From Aplectana chamaeleonis (taxonomy: Eukaryota; Nematoda; Chromadorea; Rhabditida; Cosmocercidae): DNA of 64,000 nt. Under the pieces are notes generated by a model. It was not told the origin of the DNA and ran no database searches. It saw nothing but the letters and a program-made list of their open reading frames with translations. Shown piece after piece: positions 46,850-59,115 of this stretch (its first letter is position 1; each line of letters starts with the position of its first letter). Both the position numbers and the translations under genes were made by a program. The stretch covers positions 1-64,000 of the forward strand of contig JAPDOI010001758.1 in assembly GCA_029168955.1 (NCBI GenBank), in the 5' to 3' direction.

Positions 46850-47145
46850 GGGGTATGGTATACTTTTGCGACACACGGTCGCATCGCTCCGCACAGCGAC
46901 AGAGACCGCCTCCCGTCCTTTAAATTTGTCGCTGTCGCAGTGCACTGCATAGCGACAGCGACAGTGGTAGCCACAGACTATGGCACATTTGCAGTATGTC
47001 AGCCCTCTGCGACACGTCGCTGCGACTCACACGCGACAGGTGTTCCTACGACGGCCGTGGCGGTTGCTTCAATGCGGGTCCCGCCGCGATTTGTGTTAGA
47101 TTGCATACCTGTCGCTCATTACAGCGACAAAGTATACCATACCCC
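46850..47145. repeat. PIF/Harbinger-like MITE with TAA target duplication
   Basis: Inverted ends GGGGTATGGTATACTTTTGC and its complement, with TAA on both sides (46847-46849 and 47146-47148). A 3-bp TWA duplication is typical of PIF/Harbinger elements. The interior is rich in GCGACAG words. The superfamily is inferred. Confidence 0.8.
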
Positions 47146-47559
47146 TAAACCAATGAATAGACAAGAAGTTGTTCTTGTATTGAAATGGAAATAAATGAAT
47201 TTCACCAGCCTACACGCTCGTCAAAATAGCGAAGCTAGTCACAAAATGGTCGAGGTAGCGAAGTCAAACGACTCTGACTGAAACTGGAATGCTTACATAG
47301 TTGGAAGTATCAAAAACTAGCCAACTCAGGAAGTCGGGGGTCCGATTCGGCCACGAAAGGCTTTCTAATCGGGTACCTAGTCGAGTTGAATGGGACTTTT
47401 GAAGCAGCACGTGCTGCTCCGAGGAGCACGTGGCCTGTTCGATAGGACTACGTGGCGCAGAGAGAAAAAAAAACTTGCCGCACCCCCATTTCCCACGCGG
47501 CAGCACGTGACCCGTTCGATAAGGCCTCTTACAGAGTTCGATCGCCGAGCGAAGCGATG

Positions 47560-50500
47560 GGATGATGACTTACTTACTGACTTAATCGGTTGGCTTTCGC
47601 CTGACGCGGTCATTCCGCATCTTCACCGAGGTGTGCCGTCCTAGCAGTCAGCCGTGTCCATTTTTCACTGTCTTCAGCCACAATTTGAACACATTCCATC
47701 CAGCTGTCACTATTCCATTTCCTGCGAAACGAAACATCGCGCCTGAACTGTCTTTCGATGCCGAGTGACTTTAGATCCTCTTTAACCACATCCGTCCAGA
47801 ACTTTCGCCTACGCCCAGGTGGCCGTTTCCAGACAGGATTTGGAAGCATTCTTAGAGCGTGTTGTACGAGACGATCCGGCGTTCTTCTTAGTATATGCCC
47901 GAGCAGTCCGAGTCGACTTTCCTTTGCTGCTTGAGATGGCGTTAGGAGATGCTGGCACCTCCCTCGTGTCAAGCGTTGATGTACTGCGTCGATTTCCTTG
48001 TAAAGGTCTTCGTTATGGCATACACGCGGCCAGAAATATCCAAGCAAACGCCTAAAAGCTTCCTCTCCGTGCAATCCAACCTTTCCATCTGCGTTTTCGG
48101 TGCTGCCCACGTCTCCGATCCGTACATCATGATAGGGCGAATAGCGGATAGGTAGACGCGCAACTTGACTTCCTTCGCGATGGTGGTAGACCACAAACAC
48201 TTGGTTAGAGAATTGAATGCAGACGTAGCTTTCGCACATCGTTGTCGAATATCCGCTGCATAACTACCATCGTTCTTCAGCAAACAGCCCAAATAACAGA
48301 AATCGTCCACCAGTTCGATACGTTGTCCGTCCACACAAACTCCCGTTGAAGGCCTCTGAGAGATCCACATCTGCTTGCATTTGTCGGGACGAAGACGAAG
48401 TCCATAGGCTGCGGCATACTTCGAAACGAGGTTCACAATCCTTTGCAGTTTTGCGTTGTTTTCAGCGAATAACACAATGTCGTCGGCGTACTCCAGGTCG
48501 ACAAGGAGCGTCCTGATGGTGTTAGGATCACATCCGCAGGAAACTGTTCTGCAACTCTACGCATGATGTCATCAACGGCGAAGTTGAAAAGAAAAGGTCC
48601 TGCAACGGCTCCTTGCCTTACTCCTGTTTTCACCTCGAAAGCTGACGTAAATCCGACAGGTGTACGAACTGCTGCTGTTGTTCCTTTGTTCATGTCTTCG
48701 ATTAACCGAACATACTTTTCCGGGACTCCATCTGCTCGCAGAGCATTGAGCAATCGATCACGATGAGGAGAGTCGAACGCGGCTTCAAAGTCCAAAAGCA
48801 AGCTGTAATGGCTTTGAAAACCGCTGCCACGATTCAATTACTCTTCTCACGACGAACACTTGGTCGATGGTCGATCTTCCAGGTCGAAAACCGGCTTGCT
48901 CATCTCTGGTCGTTCCTTCACGATGTTTGATAAGTCGCTCGAGAATGATACGTTCTAAAACCTTGTACATGACACGAAGTAGAGAGATTCCTCTGTAGTT
49001 CTTAGGATCCGTGACGGATAGCTTCTTGTGAAGAGGTACGATGATCGCATGTCTCCACGAATCGGGTATCCTTTCGCTCATCCATATGGCACGGATGGTG
49101 TTGGTCATTTCACGAATCCCAGACGGAGGAAGAGCTTTCAGCATTTCAGCAGTGATGTTGTCATCTCCACCTGCCTTTCCATTCTTCATTTTCCGGACAC
49201 AATCCAAAACTTCAGACTCAGTCGGCGGTTCCTCACTGACATCGTAATGTGCTCTCTGAACATGCGGGAGCTCAGGTACTGATGGCGCTGGACGATTCAG
49301 TAGTGAACTGAAGTAATCCTTCCATATTGGCAGCGTCGCATCACCAACTGCAACTCCATTGGTAGTGTTCAAGACAGGAGAACATCTCTTCATCTTCCCG
49401 CTATACTGTCGCAGCAACGTGTAGGCTTTCTTCGGATTCTTCTCCTCCCAAGCCTTCTCGAACTCCTTAGCTCTACACGTCCACTCTCGTTCGCGGTCAC
49501 TTTGAAGCTGCCGACGCAACTTCCTCCTCAGACGCTTCTCCTCCACGAAGTTTCCTGCAGTTCGGAGAGCACATACTCTGTTGTAGGTAGATGTTGTTTC
49601 TTCTGAGACGTAGGCGAACTTCTTCTTAGGCTGTACAACCGGGAGTGCCTCTTTCGAAGCGTCCTGGATGCACTTGACAAAAGAATCCGCGTCGCAAAGT
49701 TTCTTCTTAGTCCGTACTCCGATGTGAATAGAAACGCGTTGTCGGAAATTCCTTCTGCACTCTTCATCTCTGAGACTTGTCATGTCAACCCTCTGGAGAG
49801 GCTGAGCCCCTCGCTTCCTCTTATGAATCCTCGCAGTGAAGTTCAACAGAACAGGACGGTGATCCGAATCGAATGCGACATCCCACACAGCTCTAGATCT
49901 TCGAATGTCCGATACTGGAATATTCCTCGTTAGGACATAGTCAAGCTGTAGTTTCAAAGTTGTCATCTTCCGCTTCCGCTGCTCTTCCGGAGATAGCCGG
50001 GTTGGTCCCTGCCACGTAAGCTGATGGCGGCGATGATTCCTCTTGAATGTCGATGCAATAATCAGACCACTGCGTTCACAAAAGTCGACAAGGCGGTAGC
50101 CATTGTCCGATGTTTGCTCCACTGGGTAGAACCATTTACCGAGTACTTCGGATTCCTGATCAAAACCCATCTTCGCATTTGCGTCAATCCCCACGACAAC
50201 AGCATGTTGACAAGGTATCCTGGCCAGCAACGTATTGAGTTCCTCATAAAACGCATCCTTCGAATTGTCTTCGGCGGTTTCAGTGGGCGCATGAGCACTC
50301 ACTATCCACAGATTGAATCCTCTGTGATCCCGCAGTCGTACGAATGCATTCCGACACGACGTTGAGCCGAACTCCTTGACCATACCATTGAAATCCTTCC
50401 TTACAGCTATTGCACAGCCTCCCACTCTCCTATCGTCAGCGTTACCGCAGTAGATGGTGTACTCTCCGACGCTGATGACGGGTCTATCCTTGAGGCGGGT

Positions 50501-51207
50501 TTCCTGCAAAGCAGCAAACGGTGCATGGAAATAGCTCAGAAGTCTGGATAGCGCAGTTTTTTGGATATCACTCGACAGCGATCGACAGTTCAGGGTGGCG
50601 AAATTGTGGCTTGTGGCCAAAGACTCCATGACTCCCTAGGTACGGATCCTAAGGTGTTATGGACCAGAGGCCTTAGTGTGCCGGACGGCGACACCTTTAT
50701 GCAATGCGCGGGATACTTTCGCGATATAATTGTGCACGCTATATCGCTCGAACGTTCCCTGTGTACACTCAAACGTCTGCTGGGTTCAGTAGAAGCAGGG
50801 GCACCAACGAGCAGGTACCAACAGACTTGTATACACACCCCCGATGATGGGATGATAAACATGATCATCGATCGAGATCGCGTCACACGTCGATCTGTAT
50901 TAAAAACATGTCATCGCCGCGATCGCCCTCGAAAGAGGCCTAAGACTACGTGGCGCTGGGAGCGGGTCTCCCCCAACAAGGATACGGTCCAAGTCACGGC
51001 CCGCAGCAGGGGATCACCCCCCCCCCCCCAGCAGGGCGCGACAGGGAAATCACCCTCGCCACGGTCGACAGCGAGGGACCTCCCCTCGCTGAGGACCGTG
51101 GGGGAGACCCCTTAACGGTTCAAAAATCGTCCAGAAAGTGACTCGTAGTCACCTTCCAGGAGCAGCCCCGAAAGGCGGACTCTCTCTGGGATCGGGCCCC
51201 TTATATA
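47560..51207 (-). mobile_element. RTE-like non-LTR retrotransposon
   Basis: Lying on the minus strand, it has an endonuclease and a reverse transcriptase in one long reading unit (47610-50629), a short 3' tail containing AGTAAGTAAGTCATCATCCC near 47560-47580, and a presumed 5' region up to a TATATAA at 51201-51207. There are no long terminal repeats. The 5' limit is uncertain. Short inverted sequences at 47332-47373 and 51446-51481 flank it. Confidence 0.82.
47610..50629 (-). pseudogene. RTE-type endonuclease/reverse transcriptase polyprotein, frameshifted
   Basis: The first 614 codons (50629 to 48785) hold the apurinic-type endonuclease (LQETRLKD, then VVGIDANAKMG and DSDHRPVLL) and the start of the reverse transcriptase (DPKNYRGISLLRVMYKVLER, DEQAGFRPGRSTIDQ). 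A frameshift near 48790 leads to LLLDFEAAFDSPHRD and TGVRQGAVAGPFLF. A second near 48512 precedes the catalytic YADDIVLFAENN and the thumb (CYLGCLLKNDGSYAADI). A third near 48048 precedes GYFWPRVCHNEDLY, GLLGHILRRTPDRLVQ and the C-terminal RPPGRRRKFWTDVVKEDLK. Each shift looks like a loss of one or two bases. Otherwise the sequence is intact from end to end, about 1,000 codons, so inactivation is recent. The ATG at 50629 is the first in frame; a longer start cannot be excluded. Confidence 0.93.
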
Positions 51208-51915
51208 CGTGCTGTGATGATGATATACGCCGGGTTAGTTCTGAAGCGATCGATCAACGTGTTCAATCATGGGCATTGTGGCTCGTTCGTCGTCCAAACT
51301 CATCGTAGTCGAATCAAAAGCGTATCGTGGCCGAGTGTAACGGCTATGATTGGCGGCAGGTGCTTCTCACTTGGACGACGAATAGGCCACGTGGCGCACG
51401 GAAAGTACGTGGCCGCATCGTCGTCCAACCGCATAGTAGTGGAATCGAAAGCTTATCGTGTCAGAATAGGACCCCCCGACTCTCTGAGAAAGTAACCGTA
51501 CTCGAGCAATCAATTTGGAAGAGATTGTATTGAGGGGAGGGTAACTGTAACTAAAGTGGGCGGAGACTCTAAGAAAGTGGTCAGAGAATGTATGTTTTCT
51601 GCCTCGAAACTGCTCATATACGGTAATTTTGACCCGTTTTTGAATCTTCCAACGACGTGAGCGCTTTTTAGGAGCCCTATGACCCAGTGAGATTCCTATC
51701 TCAACCACTTCTGGGTGCGTGTTGCCTTTAAGTGGTCGCGTAGAGAAGAAAACACAGAAGTTGCAATTTCTGTAGGAATGCGAAAATCATCATACTGAAA
51801 AAAATCCGCAAAACCTGTTTTGATGCTAGTATCTGATCCTCAGAAAGATCAAATATTGTGTCAATGATGACTAACTTGATGCTTTCAAAGAAGGCGGATA
51901 TAAACGTCGAAAGTG

Positions 51916-52402
51916 TTAAGGAAGTGTTCACGATAGAAATCTTTTTTTCTGTTTTCCCGCCTATCTTGAGAACGGTCCCATGCTGATTTCAATGATGTCT
52001 CTGGAATCGTACAAGATTCCCTGGAAACGGAGTTATGATCCCTAAAAAATTGAGCTAGGAAGCATTGTGGACGAGTTGTCCGAGGCTTGTAACTTCAGTC
52101 TTTTGCAGCCGGTGTGTGCGAGCTCACCTGAGTAAAGAGAGAAGTTGAGAATGAAGGGAAGAACGGGGCTTTAGATCGGAAACCATAGCTCATCTCACGA
52201 TCTATAGCATTCATTCGTTCACGGCGAGGGAGCGGACCTAGTGCACGGGCGGTTCTGGAACACCAAAACGCTTGTTTGCAGCCGCTATTTTGCCCCTCCT
52301 GGCTCGTTTTCTACCGTTCTTTAGACACCGGGAGACTGGGAACCTTCTCGCCTATCATTTCACAGTGGAAAGTCACAGAGGATGATCATCGTGAACGCTG
52401 CC
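51916..52402. repeat. TTAA-type non-autonomous element (family A), full copy
   Basis: The left end TTAAGGAAGTGTTCACGAT and the right end ATCGTGAACGCTGCCTTTAA are inverted copies. The interior matches 36543-37023 inverted and 57166-57500 directly (GTGGACGAGTTGTCCGAGGC). Confidence 0.85.
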
Positions 52403-52409
52403 TTTAAAC

Positions 52410-53440
52410 GGTTACGTCGGCCAAGCAAAAAAATTTCAATGCGAAATTTGAAAGTGGACGAGTTTCAAGCGAAGCGATAGGAAACTATGAAAAGAGGAAG
52501 AACTGCGCTTTCGAACGCATACACACACTCCGCTTCACAGATCAAGACTTGCAAAAATAGCAGAAAAATAAACTCTGCCAACTTTCTCGTAGACTCGGCA
52601 TTGTACATATGTAGTAACGCTAGAGTTGGGAACGAATGCAGGCTATATACATATAGGAATATTCATAAATACAAATTCATCTACCCAAATGTGATTAGCA
52701 TGCCTCCGCACACGGCGGTGCGAAAGTCATCCAACCAAAAAGTACACAGGAAGTCAAACATGTTTTTGTTCTACTGCGATGGGATTGAAGGGTTGTGGAA
52801 AAAGCTGTCCGAACGACAGCATTCTGTAGATTCGATGGCTTCGCATTTCCTGTATGAGGCAATAGGAAAACTTTCCAGGAAGCTGTAAACTGAAGTTGAA
52901 AGCAAAAACTGCACACTCACTCTCATCGCAAACACTCATTGCACGCTAATTGCATAGTGTGATTTCCTCCGTAATTACACGCTTTCCGGCACTATCGCGA
53001 CGTTTTCGTGCACGGCTTCACCCTTCTGGGAATGCTTGTGCAACAAAACATTATTCACACACTATCCAGCAAATATGATCGGACGGGATTTAAGCAGGAA
53101 TTGAAAAATAAAATTCCTTAACTCATTGACAATTGAGGCCTACAGGCGCTGACTGATGTGTAGCACCATGATTAAGCGGCTGATGGTTTTAAAGTCTCAC
53201 ACGAAATGGCGAATTGTACTTACAGTGGAAGTATGCAAAGCGCATGTCGGCTCTGCGGAAACGAATTGTATTGTCAGTATCTCTTGAGCATCTATAGTGA
53301 AACTTTGCAGTACCCGGCCCCGAGCAGCTGGTTCCGAAAAGAAGTGAGCGTTTTTTTAATGTTTCGCGAAGAGGTAAGGGTACCCATCAGAATTTTTTTC
53401 TGGTGTTTTGAAAAAAAATTTCCGGATTCTGCCTAAAACT
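52410..53440. other. Stretch with one long but unsupported frame
   Basis: A 133-codon plus-strand frame (52487-52888) and two minus-strand frames overlap in 52695-52939. None has a recognisable domain or clean splice sites on both sides. A segment near 53215-53345 (GGAAGTATGxAAAGCGxATGTCGG...) repeats inverted at about 36310-36430. Confidence 0.3.
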
Positions 53441-53449
53441 TGTATGTAC

Positions 53450-53960
53450 GCAGGGGTAATTTAGGGGGCTGAAAACGAATCTAGGGTCAGTTCGTCGAAA
53501 CTCTGAGGTCAACTTTAGGTTACGGTAGGTAATATGCCATTTAGGGGGCAAAACCTACCTTAAAAGCTCAAAAATCGGCAAATGTACATCAAATTCGTAT
53601 TTTCCACCCCGAATAACCCCTGCATACCAACTTTGAATCAAATCTGAGATTTTGATCAAACTACCGTACACCCTTCGTAATCTACCGCAGTCTGTAGAAA
53701 ATCGACAAAGGACCTCAGATTCGTGATTACCCTTAGAGAATGATTTTGACGCACATCTATCGAAGAGATCCGAAAATCTCGAAAGTGGCGTTTTGCACTG
53801 CTGGAATGCTTTGAGCAAGTCAAGCCGAAAACTTTGGAAAACCGACAAACCAACCTCAGATGCGCGATCAGCGTCATAAAACCCACCTGGAAAAATTTTC
53901 AGTCAAATGGGGAACATTTTTTGGCGCTTTCAGGGCCCTCTAATTAGTTTAAATAAACGC
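53450..53960. repeat. Dispersed repeat family F, inverse copy
   Basis: GAAAACGAATCTAGGGTCAG, GCCATTTAGGGGGCAAAACC and GGACCTCAGATTCGTGA follow the order of 31010-31640 inverted. Confidence 0.65.
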
Positions 53961-54114
53961 TCAACCGAAAATGTGGACAGGACCTAAACGCTATCGGCTT
54001 GTACGGAGTTCGGAAAAAGTGCCTTCATCCAAAGTTTGCTCAAGGGGTCTGGGCGCTGACCACAATTATAAGGTCGGTTTCGAGATTTTCCAAAGACTAA
54101 TGCGCGTTTTGAAA

Positions 54115-54250
54115 GGTACAGTAGGTTCAAAAATCTGGCGAAAAATGCCTATAACATGTTTCAGGGTGGTTTTAGACAGTTGCAAAGGCCATAATCGGAT
54201 TCTACGCCGATAACGGTTCTAGAAAAGTACATTTCGTCCGGAATATATAC
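54115..54250. repeat. Fragment of the element at 58159-58402
   Basis: AAAAATGCCTATAAC, then CGGTTCTAGAAAAGTACATTT, matches the right half of the palindromic element at 58.2-58.4 kb. Confidence 0.65.
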
Positions 54251-54259
54251 GGCAGTATA

Positions 54260-56620
54260 ATTTCTATGCACCAAGAGTGTTCTGGAAGTATTAAACAGTT
54301 TGGAAACTGTTTCTTTGGATGGACATGCCTTGCATGGTGTGTACGGGCTGATCGAAAAAAAGCGGTTTTTTATGCGAAACCTCGTTTTTGGACACTTTTT
54401 TGGACACGTTCATTCCCCCTTCCGTTCCTGAGTAAGAACCAAAGCTTACGATTTAGCGAAAAAAGTCTGTAAACTGAAAGAATGCTTACAACAGTTTGCC
54501 TTTGTCATTGAATGGCTACACAGCCGTTTGTCACCAGTCTGATTCTATTAGTACAGACCTTACGAGCACTAAAATCCTATCGAGGAAAACAAGGAAATGA
54601 AGCAGGGTACTCATGCATGAAAAGTTCCCTTTTACCTCAGTGCATACAACATCTGGCTATTCTTCAAGCTCAAGCGCACATCCGAGAGGGAATTGTGTAA
54701 AACGTACTGTCAAATAATATAGGCCGCACTTGAAGTGAAATTCGTTACGGAGTGAAATATGGTAGTGAATTTCTCGGTGTTTGGGCATGGAATCAGAAAC
54801 GCTGATTGTGTTCATCTAGGAAGTTTGACTGTGTTTGCATGGACGGAAATTGCGCATTTCCGCTGAATAGAACTAAATGAAGCGAGGATATGTGGCATCG
54901 AAACAGCAAATTGGAGTGTGATGCTCAGTGACCGAAATAAATATTCAGAGCAAGAGACAAAACCATGAGAATATTGAGTTGGATAATTCGAAACGCGTCA
55001 GTTCCAGCGTTTGTGCGTGCTCGCGGTGAATAGTCGAACAGAGAGAGCCAAAGCTGTGTCAGGGGCAACAGAGTCGCAGCGTGTAGACGTATAGCGGCAC
55101 ACTGAGATCCAAAGGAATCTGTAGGGTCGAAAAAGCAGGCGAAACGATCGCAAGCTTGAGGCACGGAGGCGTGGCCCTACCCTGACGCAAGCACCTGTAG
55201 TCGTGAGGTCAGCACGCATAAATGACAAACATCCGCACAAGCCGTTTATCGGGACAAATTCTATATCGCACTCTTGGTCTTTTGCACATTTTGACGAAAT
55301 GGGTAAGTATGACCAGTTCGCCACTAAATAACAGCTGGTTCATTCGTTGAATGACCAAAGGCAGGGGCGCCGAGAAATCTATAGTACCCCATATGTGGTG
55401 TGTTGCCCGCAACCGCAGCACCGCCTTTTCCCGGGGTGGTATACTGTAAATAGCCGTTCAGCACGAGTCATCAATAAACATTGTTTTTCCCTCGCATATT
55501 CTTAGAAGGAAAAAGAAAAATAGAGGGAAAGAAAAGAGAAAAAGGAAAGAAAAAACACTGATGAAAAAATATTGAAGAAAGTCCGGAGAAGAAATCCTGG
55601 AGAAAAAAAAATCCACAAGATGAAAGAAAAAAACTAAATAATGGTCCAGTCATTCTTCTGAATGTACTGAAAACAAAAACTGCGTAGTGTGCGCGAATCG
55701 CACTGACACTTTAGATTCCTTACTGTTCGTTGGCGCAAGCTCGGTGCGCATATGCTATAACATGTCCGATTTAACGTCATCGCACTATAACAGCCCAAGC
55801 TGTCAATGCGATCCGTGCCGACTTTGACTAGTTCCGATTCAAAGTTGATTTCACTTCGAAATGCCCTTGAATTACAACAACTTGTTTACCACTAAAGTGG
55901 TTCTGACGATCAATTAATTCTGAGGTGAACTAACACGGAATTCGTGTAGAATTATAATTAAATGGTTTGTGAAGCACTATTCGCGTACTCTCCACACACA
56001 TGAGCTTTTTCAATGGACAAGCATTCCAACTAGATCCATATAAAAATAACAGCTATTTATATGTGAATCGGAAATTAGCAGTACGATTATGCATACAAAT
56101 GAAGAACTGCTGTGAGGAAAGAAGAATGTTAAGCAACTTCCAGAACAGATGAACACTGTGAAGGCGAACTTTTCCACTATTATAATTATATATTTTTATA
56201 TTCATTACATGGATACCCCTGTGAATTTACAAAACTAAAGAGAGAAAAGTTCGAGATAAGCACACGTAAAACGCCGGACACCTACAGATTGACAACACTG
56301 AGGAGAGCGAAAAAAATGGGGAATCACCTCATAAGGGAAAATCCAAGGGAAAAAATGGGCGAAATGGGCAAAGTGGGCAACTAGAACGTCTTTCGGCCAC
56401 AACTCGCCCCAAAGTGCTCCGCTTTCAAATTCGAAAACGCCAAAATGTACAGCATGCCGTGGTCTACGTAGTTGATCGTATAAAAATATTTTGCGAAATT
56501 TGAAAGCAACATTATTTTTCAAGGCGGAATACATTTTCATTTTGACCATGCTAGAGATCGCTTACGGTTCTTTTTGAACGAATGGGCTCGTTATCTTGCG
56601 ATAACATTATCAAATTCATA
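54260..56620. other. Long stretch without recognised genes
   Basis: Contains a purine-rich run (55500-55640, GGAAAAAGAAAAA-type), a GGCGCAAGCTCGGTGCGCATATG motif shared with 59020-59115 and 60.1 kb at about 55731-55755, and a tandem GAAATGGGC/AAAGTGGGC patch near 56360. Overlapping frames at 54925-55324 (minus) are unsupported. Confidence 0.35.
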
Positions 56621-56624
56621 ACTA

Positions 56625-57117
56625 CTCAGACAGTAGGTGCGGGCGGATCGCTGGCTTTTGGCGGGCGGATCGACATCCCCCCCGCCATCCGCCCGCCAGC
56701 AGCCAGCGATCCGCCCCCCAGTAGCCAGCGGTCCCCCCTCCAGTAGCTAGCCATCCGCCCGCCAGTAGCCAGCCATCCGCCCGCCAGTAGCCAGCCATCC
56801 GCCCGCCGGTAGCCAGCGATCCGCCCGCCAGTAGCCAGCGATCCGCCCGCCAGGAGCCAGCCATCTGCCCGCCAGGAGCCAGCCATCCGCCCGCCGGTAG
56901 CCAGCGATCTGCCCGGCAGTAGCCAGCGATCCACCCGCCAGTAGCCAGCGATCCGCCCGTCAGTAGCCAGCGATCCGCCCGCCAGTAACCAGCGATCCGC
57001 CCGCCAGTAGCCAGCGATCCGCCCGCCAGTAACCAGCGATCCGCCCGGCAGTTATCATCGATCCACCCGCCAGTTATCAGCGATCTACCCGCCGGTTATC
57101 AGCGATGTACCCGTAAT
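56625..57117. repeat. CTCAGA-ended element filled by a 22-bp minisatellite
   Basis: It begins CTCAGACAGTAGGTGCGG after a TA. Two GCGGGCGGATCGCTGG-type units in one orientation are followed, from about 56680, by about 20 units of AGCCAGCGATCCGCCCGCCAGT in the other. A 22-bp period keeps several frames open (80 and 102 codons), which are not genes. The right end, near CCCGTAATTTG, lacks a CTCAGA copy. Confidence 0.85.
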
Positions 57118-57165
57118 TTGAACCCCTTCTCCTTTTGATCCCTCGGGTCGGGGACCAATTCTTAA

Positions 57166-58837
57166 AGGCACAGTCCAACCTCAAAACCAATTTTCTGTTT
57201 CCCTTCTCATCTTGAAAATGGTCTCACGCTGATTCCAATGATGTCTCTCTAGTCGTACAAGGCCCCCTGGGAGCGGAGTTGTGACCCCTCAAAAATTGAG
57301 CTGCGGAAGCATGGTGGACGAGTTGTCCGAGGCTTGTAACTTCCGTCATTTGCAACCTATGGATGCGAGCCGACCTGAATAAAGAGGGAGGCTGAGAATG
57401 TAGGGAAGAACGGTGCTATTGATCGGAAATCATCACTCATCTCGCCACTGTTCAGCTCGAAAGATCGTAAAGGGGCGTGCCAAAGTGGCTTCCTGGTGTG
57501 GGCGCCCCAAATTGGCTTCTTCCTATATCTCGCTTATTGCGAAGGTGCGAGGAACGCAATTATAGCGTCGCTCTCACTACGGCCGCTTGGACCAACTAAC
57601 GAGCTACTCAAGCCAATCGATCCAATTTTATAAAGGTTGCTATAAAGGTAACTGTTTCTAGAAACATCTGATTACCAATCTTGTATTATCATTATCATCA
57701 TTAAATATTATGTACACTTTAATAATAGATGTCCCTCTATATTTCTATATACATATTTCTATATGTGGTTCTATTACAAATACTACAACTTCCAAAAAAG
57801 AACTACACAGATTTTCCCGAGTTATGGTAGAAAGACGCTTTAGTTGCCCACTTTGGCGTTTTCGCCCCTTTTTTCCCTGAATAGCAGCGGTATTGTACCA
57901 AATGACTCAAAAATTCGAAAAACCGAATAAATTACTAAAGGCTCCATATGAAAAAAGAACATTGTCCAAACCCTCGAGTGAATCAAATATGAATCGATTA
58001 AAAAAATTAAAAAAAGGGAAAACTGAATTCAATAACAAGGAAGGCTTGCTCAAATACCATTCAGAGCGCAATTTTAATTTATTGTAGGGGAAGGACAATG
58101 CTCCAATATTACATACTCAGAATGGGCTAAATGCCTAACAAGAGACTACTATAACTCATACTAACCATTAAGAATGAAATGTACTTTTCTAGAACCATTT
58201 TTGGACGTAAATCCGAATATGCCCATAGCAGCTGCCCTAGACTCACACTGGAAGAGGTTGGAGGGTAGAATATGTACCAAAATCAGAGAAAAAATGCCTA
58301 TAACTTCTTTTACAATGAATCTGGGCAGCTGCGATGGGCATATTCGGACTTTACGTTGAAAAATGGCTCTAGAAAAGCATATTTTATTTGAAATGGTTAG
58401 TATGACTTAGAGTAAGTAGTTCCCTTGTGAGAAATTCACAGAAGTTTTTTTTAAAGCACGGGTCATTTATGTAGGTACTGTCGCAGACGAACCGAATCGA
58501 ATAACTCTTTACGGTCGATATTGTCCTATCTCACCACTTTTTAATTTTCTCTCCTTTTTTTCTCCTCGTCATTTGGCTTGAATGGCTTGTTAATTGGTCG
58601 ACGCTGTCCTAGTGAGCGCAACGCTATAATTGCTTTGCTCGCGCCTCCGTTTACGACTAGCCACCTGGGCAATTGGTGACAGCCGACTCCGCCCCCGCTC
58701 CGCCCATTTCGGGCATAACGCAGCACACCCTATTCTGTGGAATCGAGAGCTCTCACTTGGCAGGTGTTATACGGGGTGGGTCTACTTCATAATTATGTGG
58801 AAATCTTAGATTTGGCCCCTGAGCTTGGACTGTGCCT
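57166..58837. repeat. TTAA-flanked composite element, 1672 bp
   Basis: TTAA at 57162-57165 and 58838-58841. Inverted ends AGGCACAGTCCAACCTCA and GAGCTTGGACTGTGCCT. The first 330 bp are family A; the element also contains the palindrome at 58159-58402. No transposase is recognised within it. Confidence 0.75.
58159..58402. repeat. Palindromic MITE nested in the TTAA element
   Basis: TACTAACCATT, then TTTTCTAGAACCATTTTTGG and CCGAATATGCCCAT, is mirrored to AATGGTTAGTA. Arms of about 75 bp. Confidence 0.85.
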
Positions 58838-59019
58838 TTAAGCGCCTATGACGCAGTGTTAATCAACCCAAAGAGTTGACTACCTAAACACGTTGAGGAA
58901 AACCTGGGTCAAAAAATCCGGTCAAAAATTTTTTACTGCCCAAGAAACTGAAGCCCTGAAGTTTGTGCTGCACCCTAGACCCCAACCGGCGTATAGTCGA
59001 CAACAGATCGCTTTGATAT

Positions 59020-59115
59020 TTTGCTTTCCTTATTGTTTCTTGGAGCAAAGCCGATGTGCCTATGTTATACATAACTTGCGTGCACCGAGCTTGCGCCAAG
59101 TCACAATAAGGAACG
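59020..59115. repeat. Short palindromic repeat (family G)
   Basis: CTTATTGTTTCTTGGAGCAA is mirrored by TTGCGCCAAGTCACAATAAG. Related single or paired arms occur near 165-215, 55725-55780 and 60080-60175 (TTGGCGCAAGCTCGGTGC). Confidence 0.7.

Noticed and set aside
52487..52888. 133-codon plus-strand open frame
   Set aside because: No recognisable domain, competing open frames on the opposite strand, and no clean splice sites or start context.
56622..56934. Overlapping repetitive frames of 80 and 102 codons on the minus strand
   Set aside because: Products of the 22-bp tandem array; three units make 66 bp, so frames remain open with a 22-residue period.
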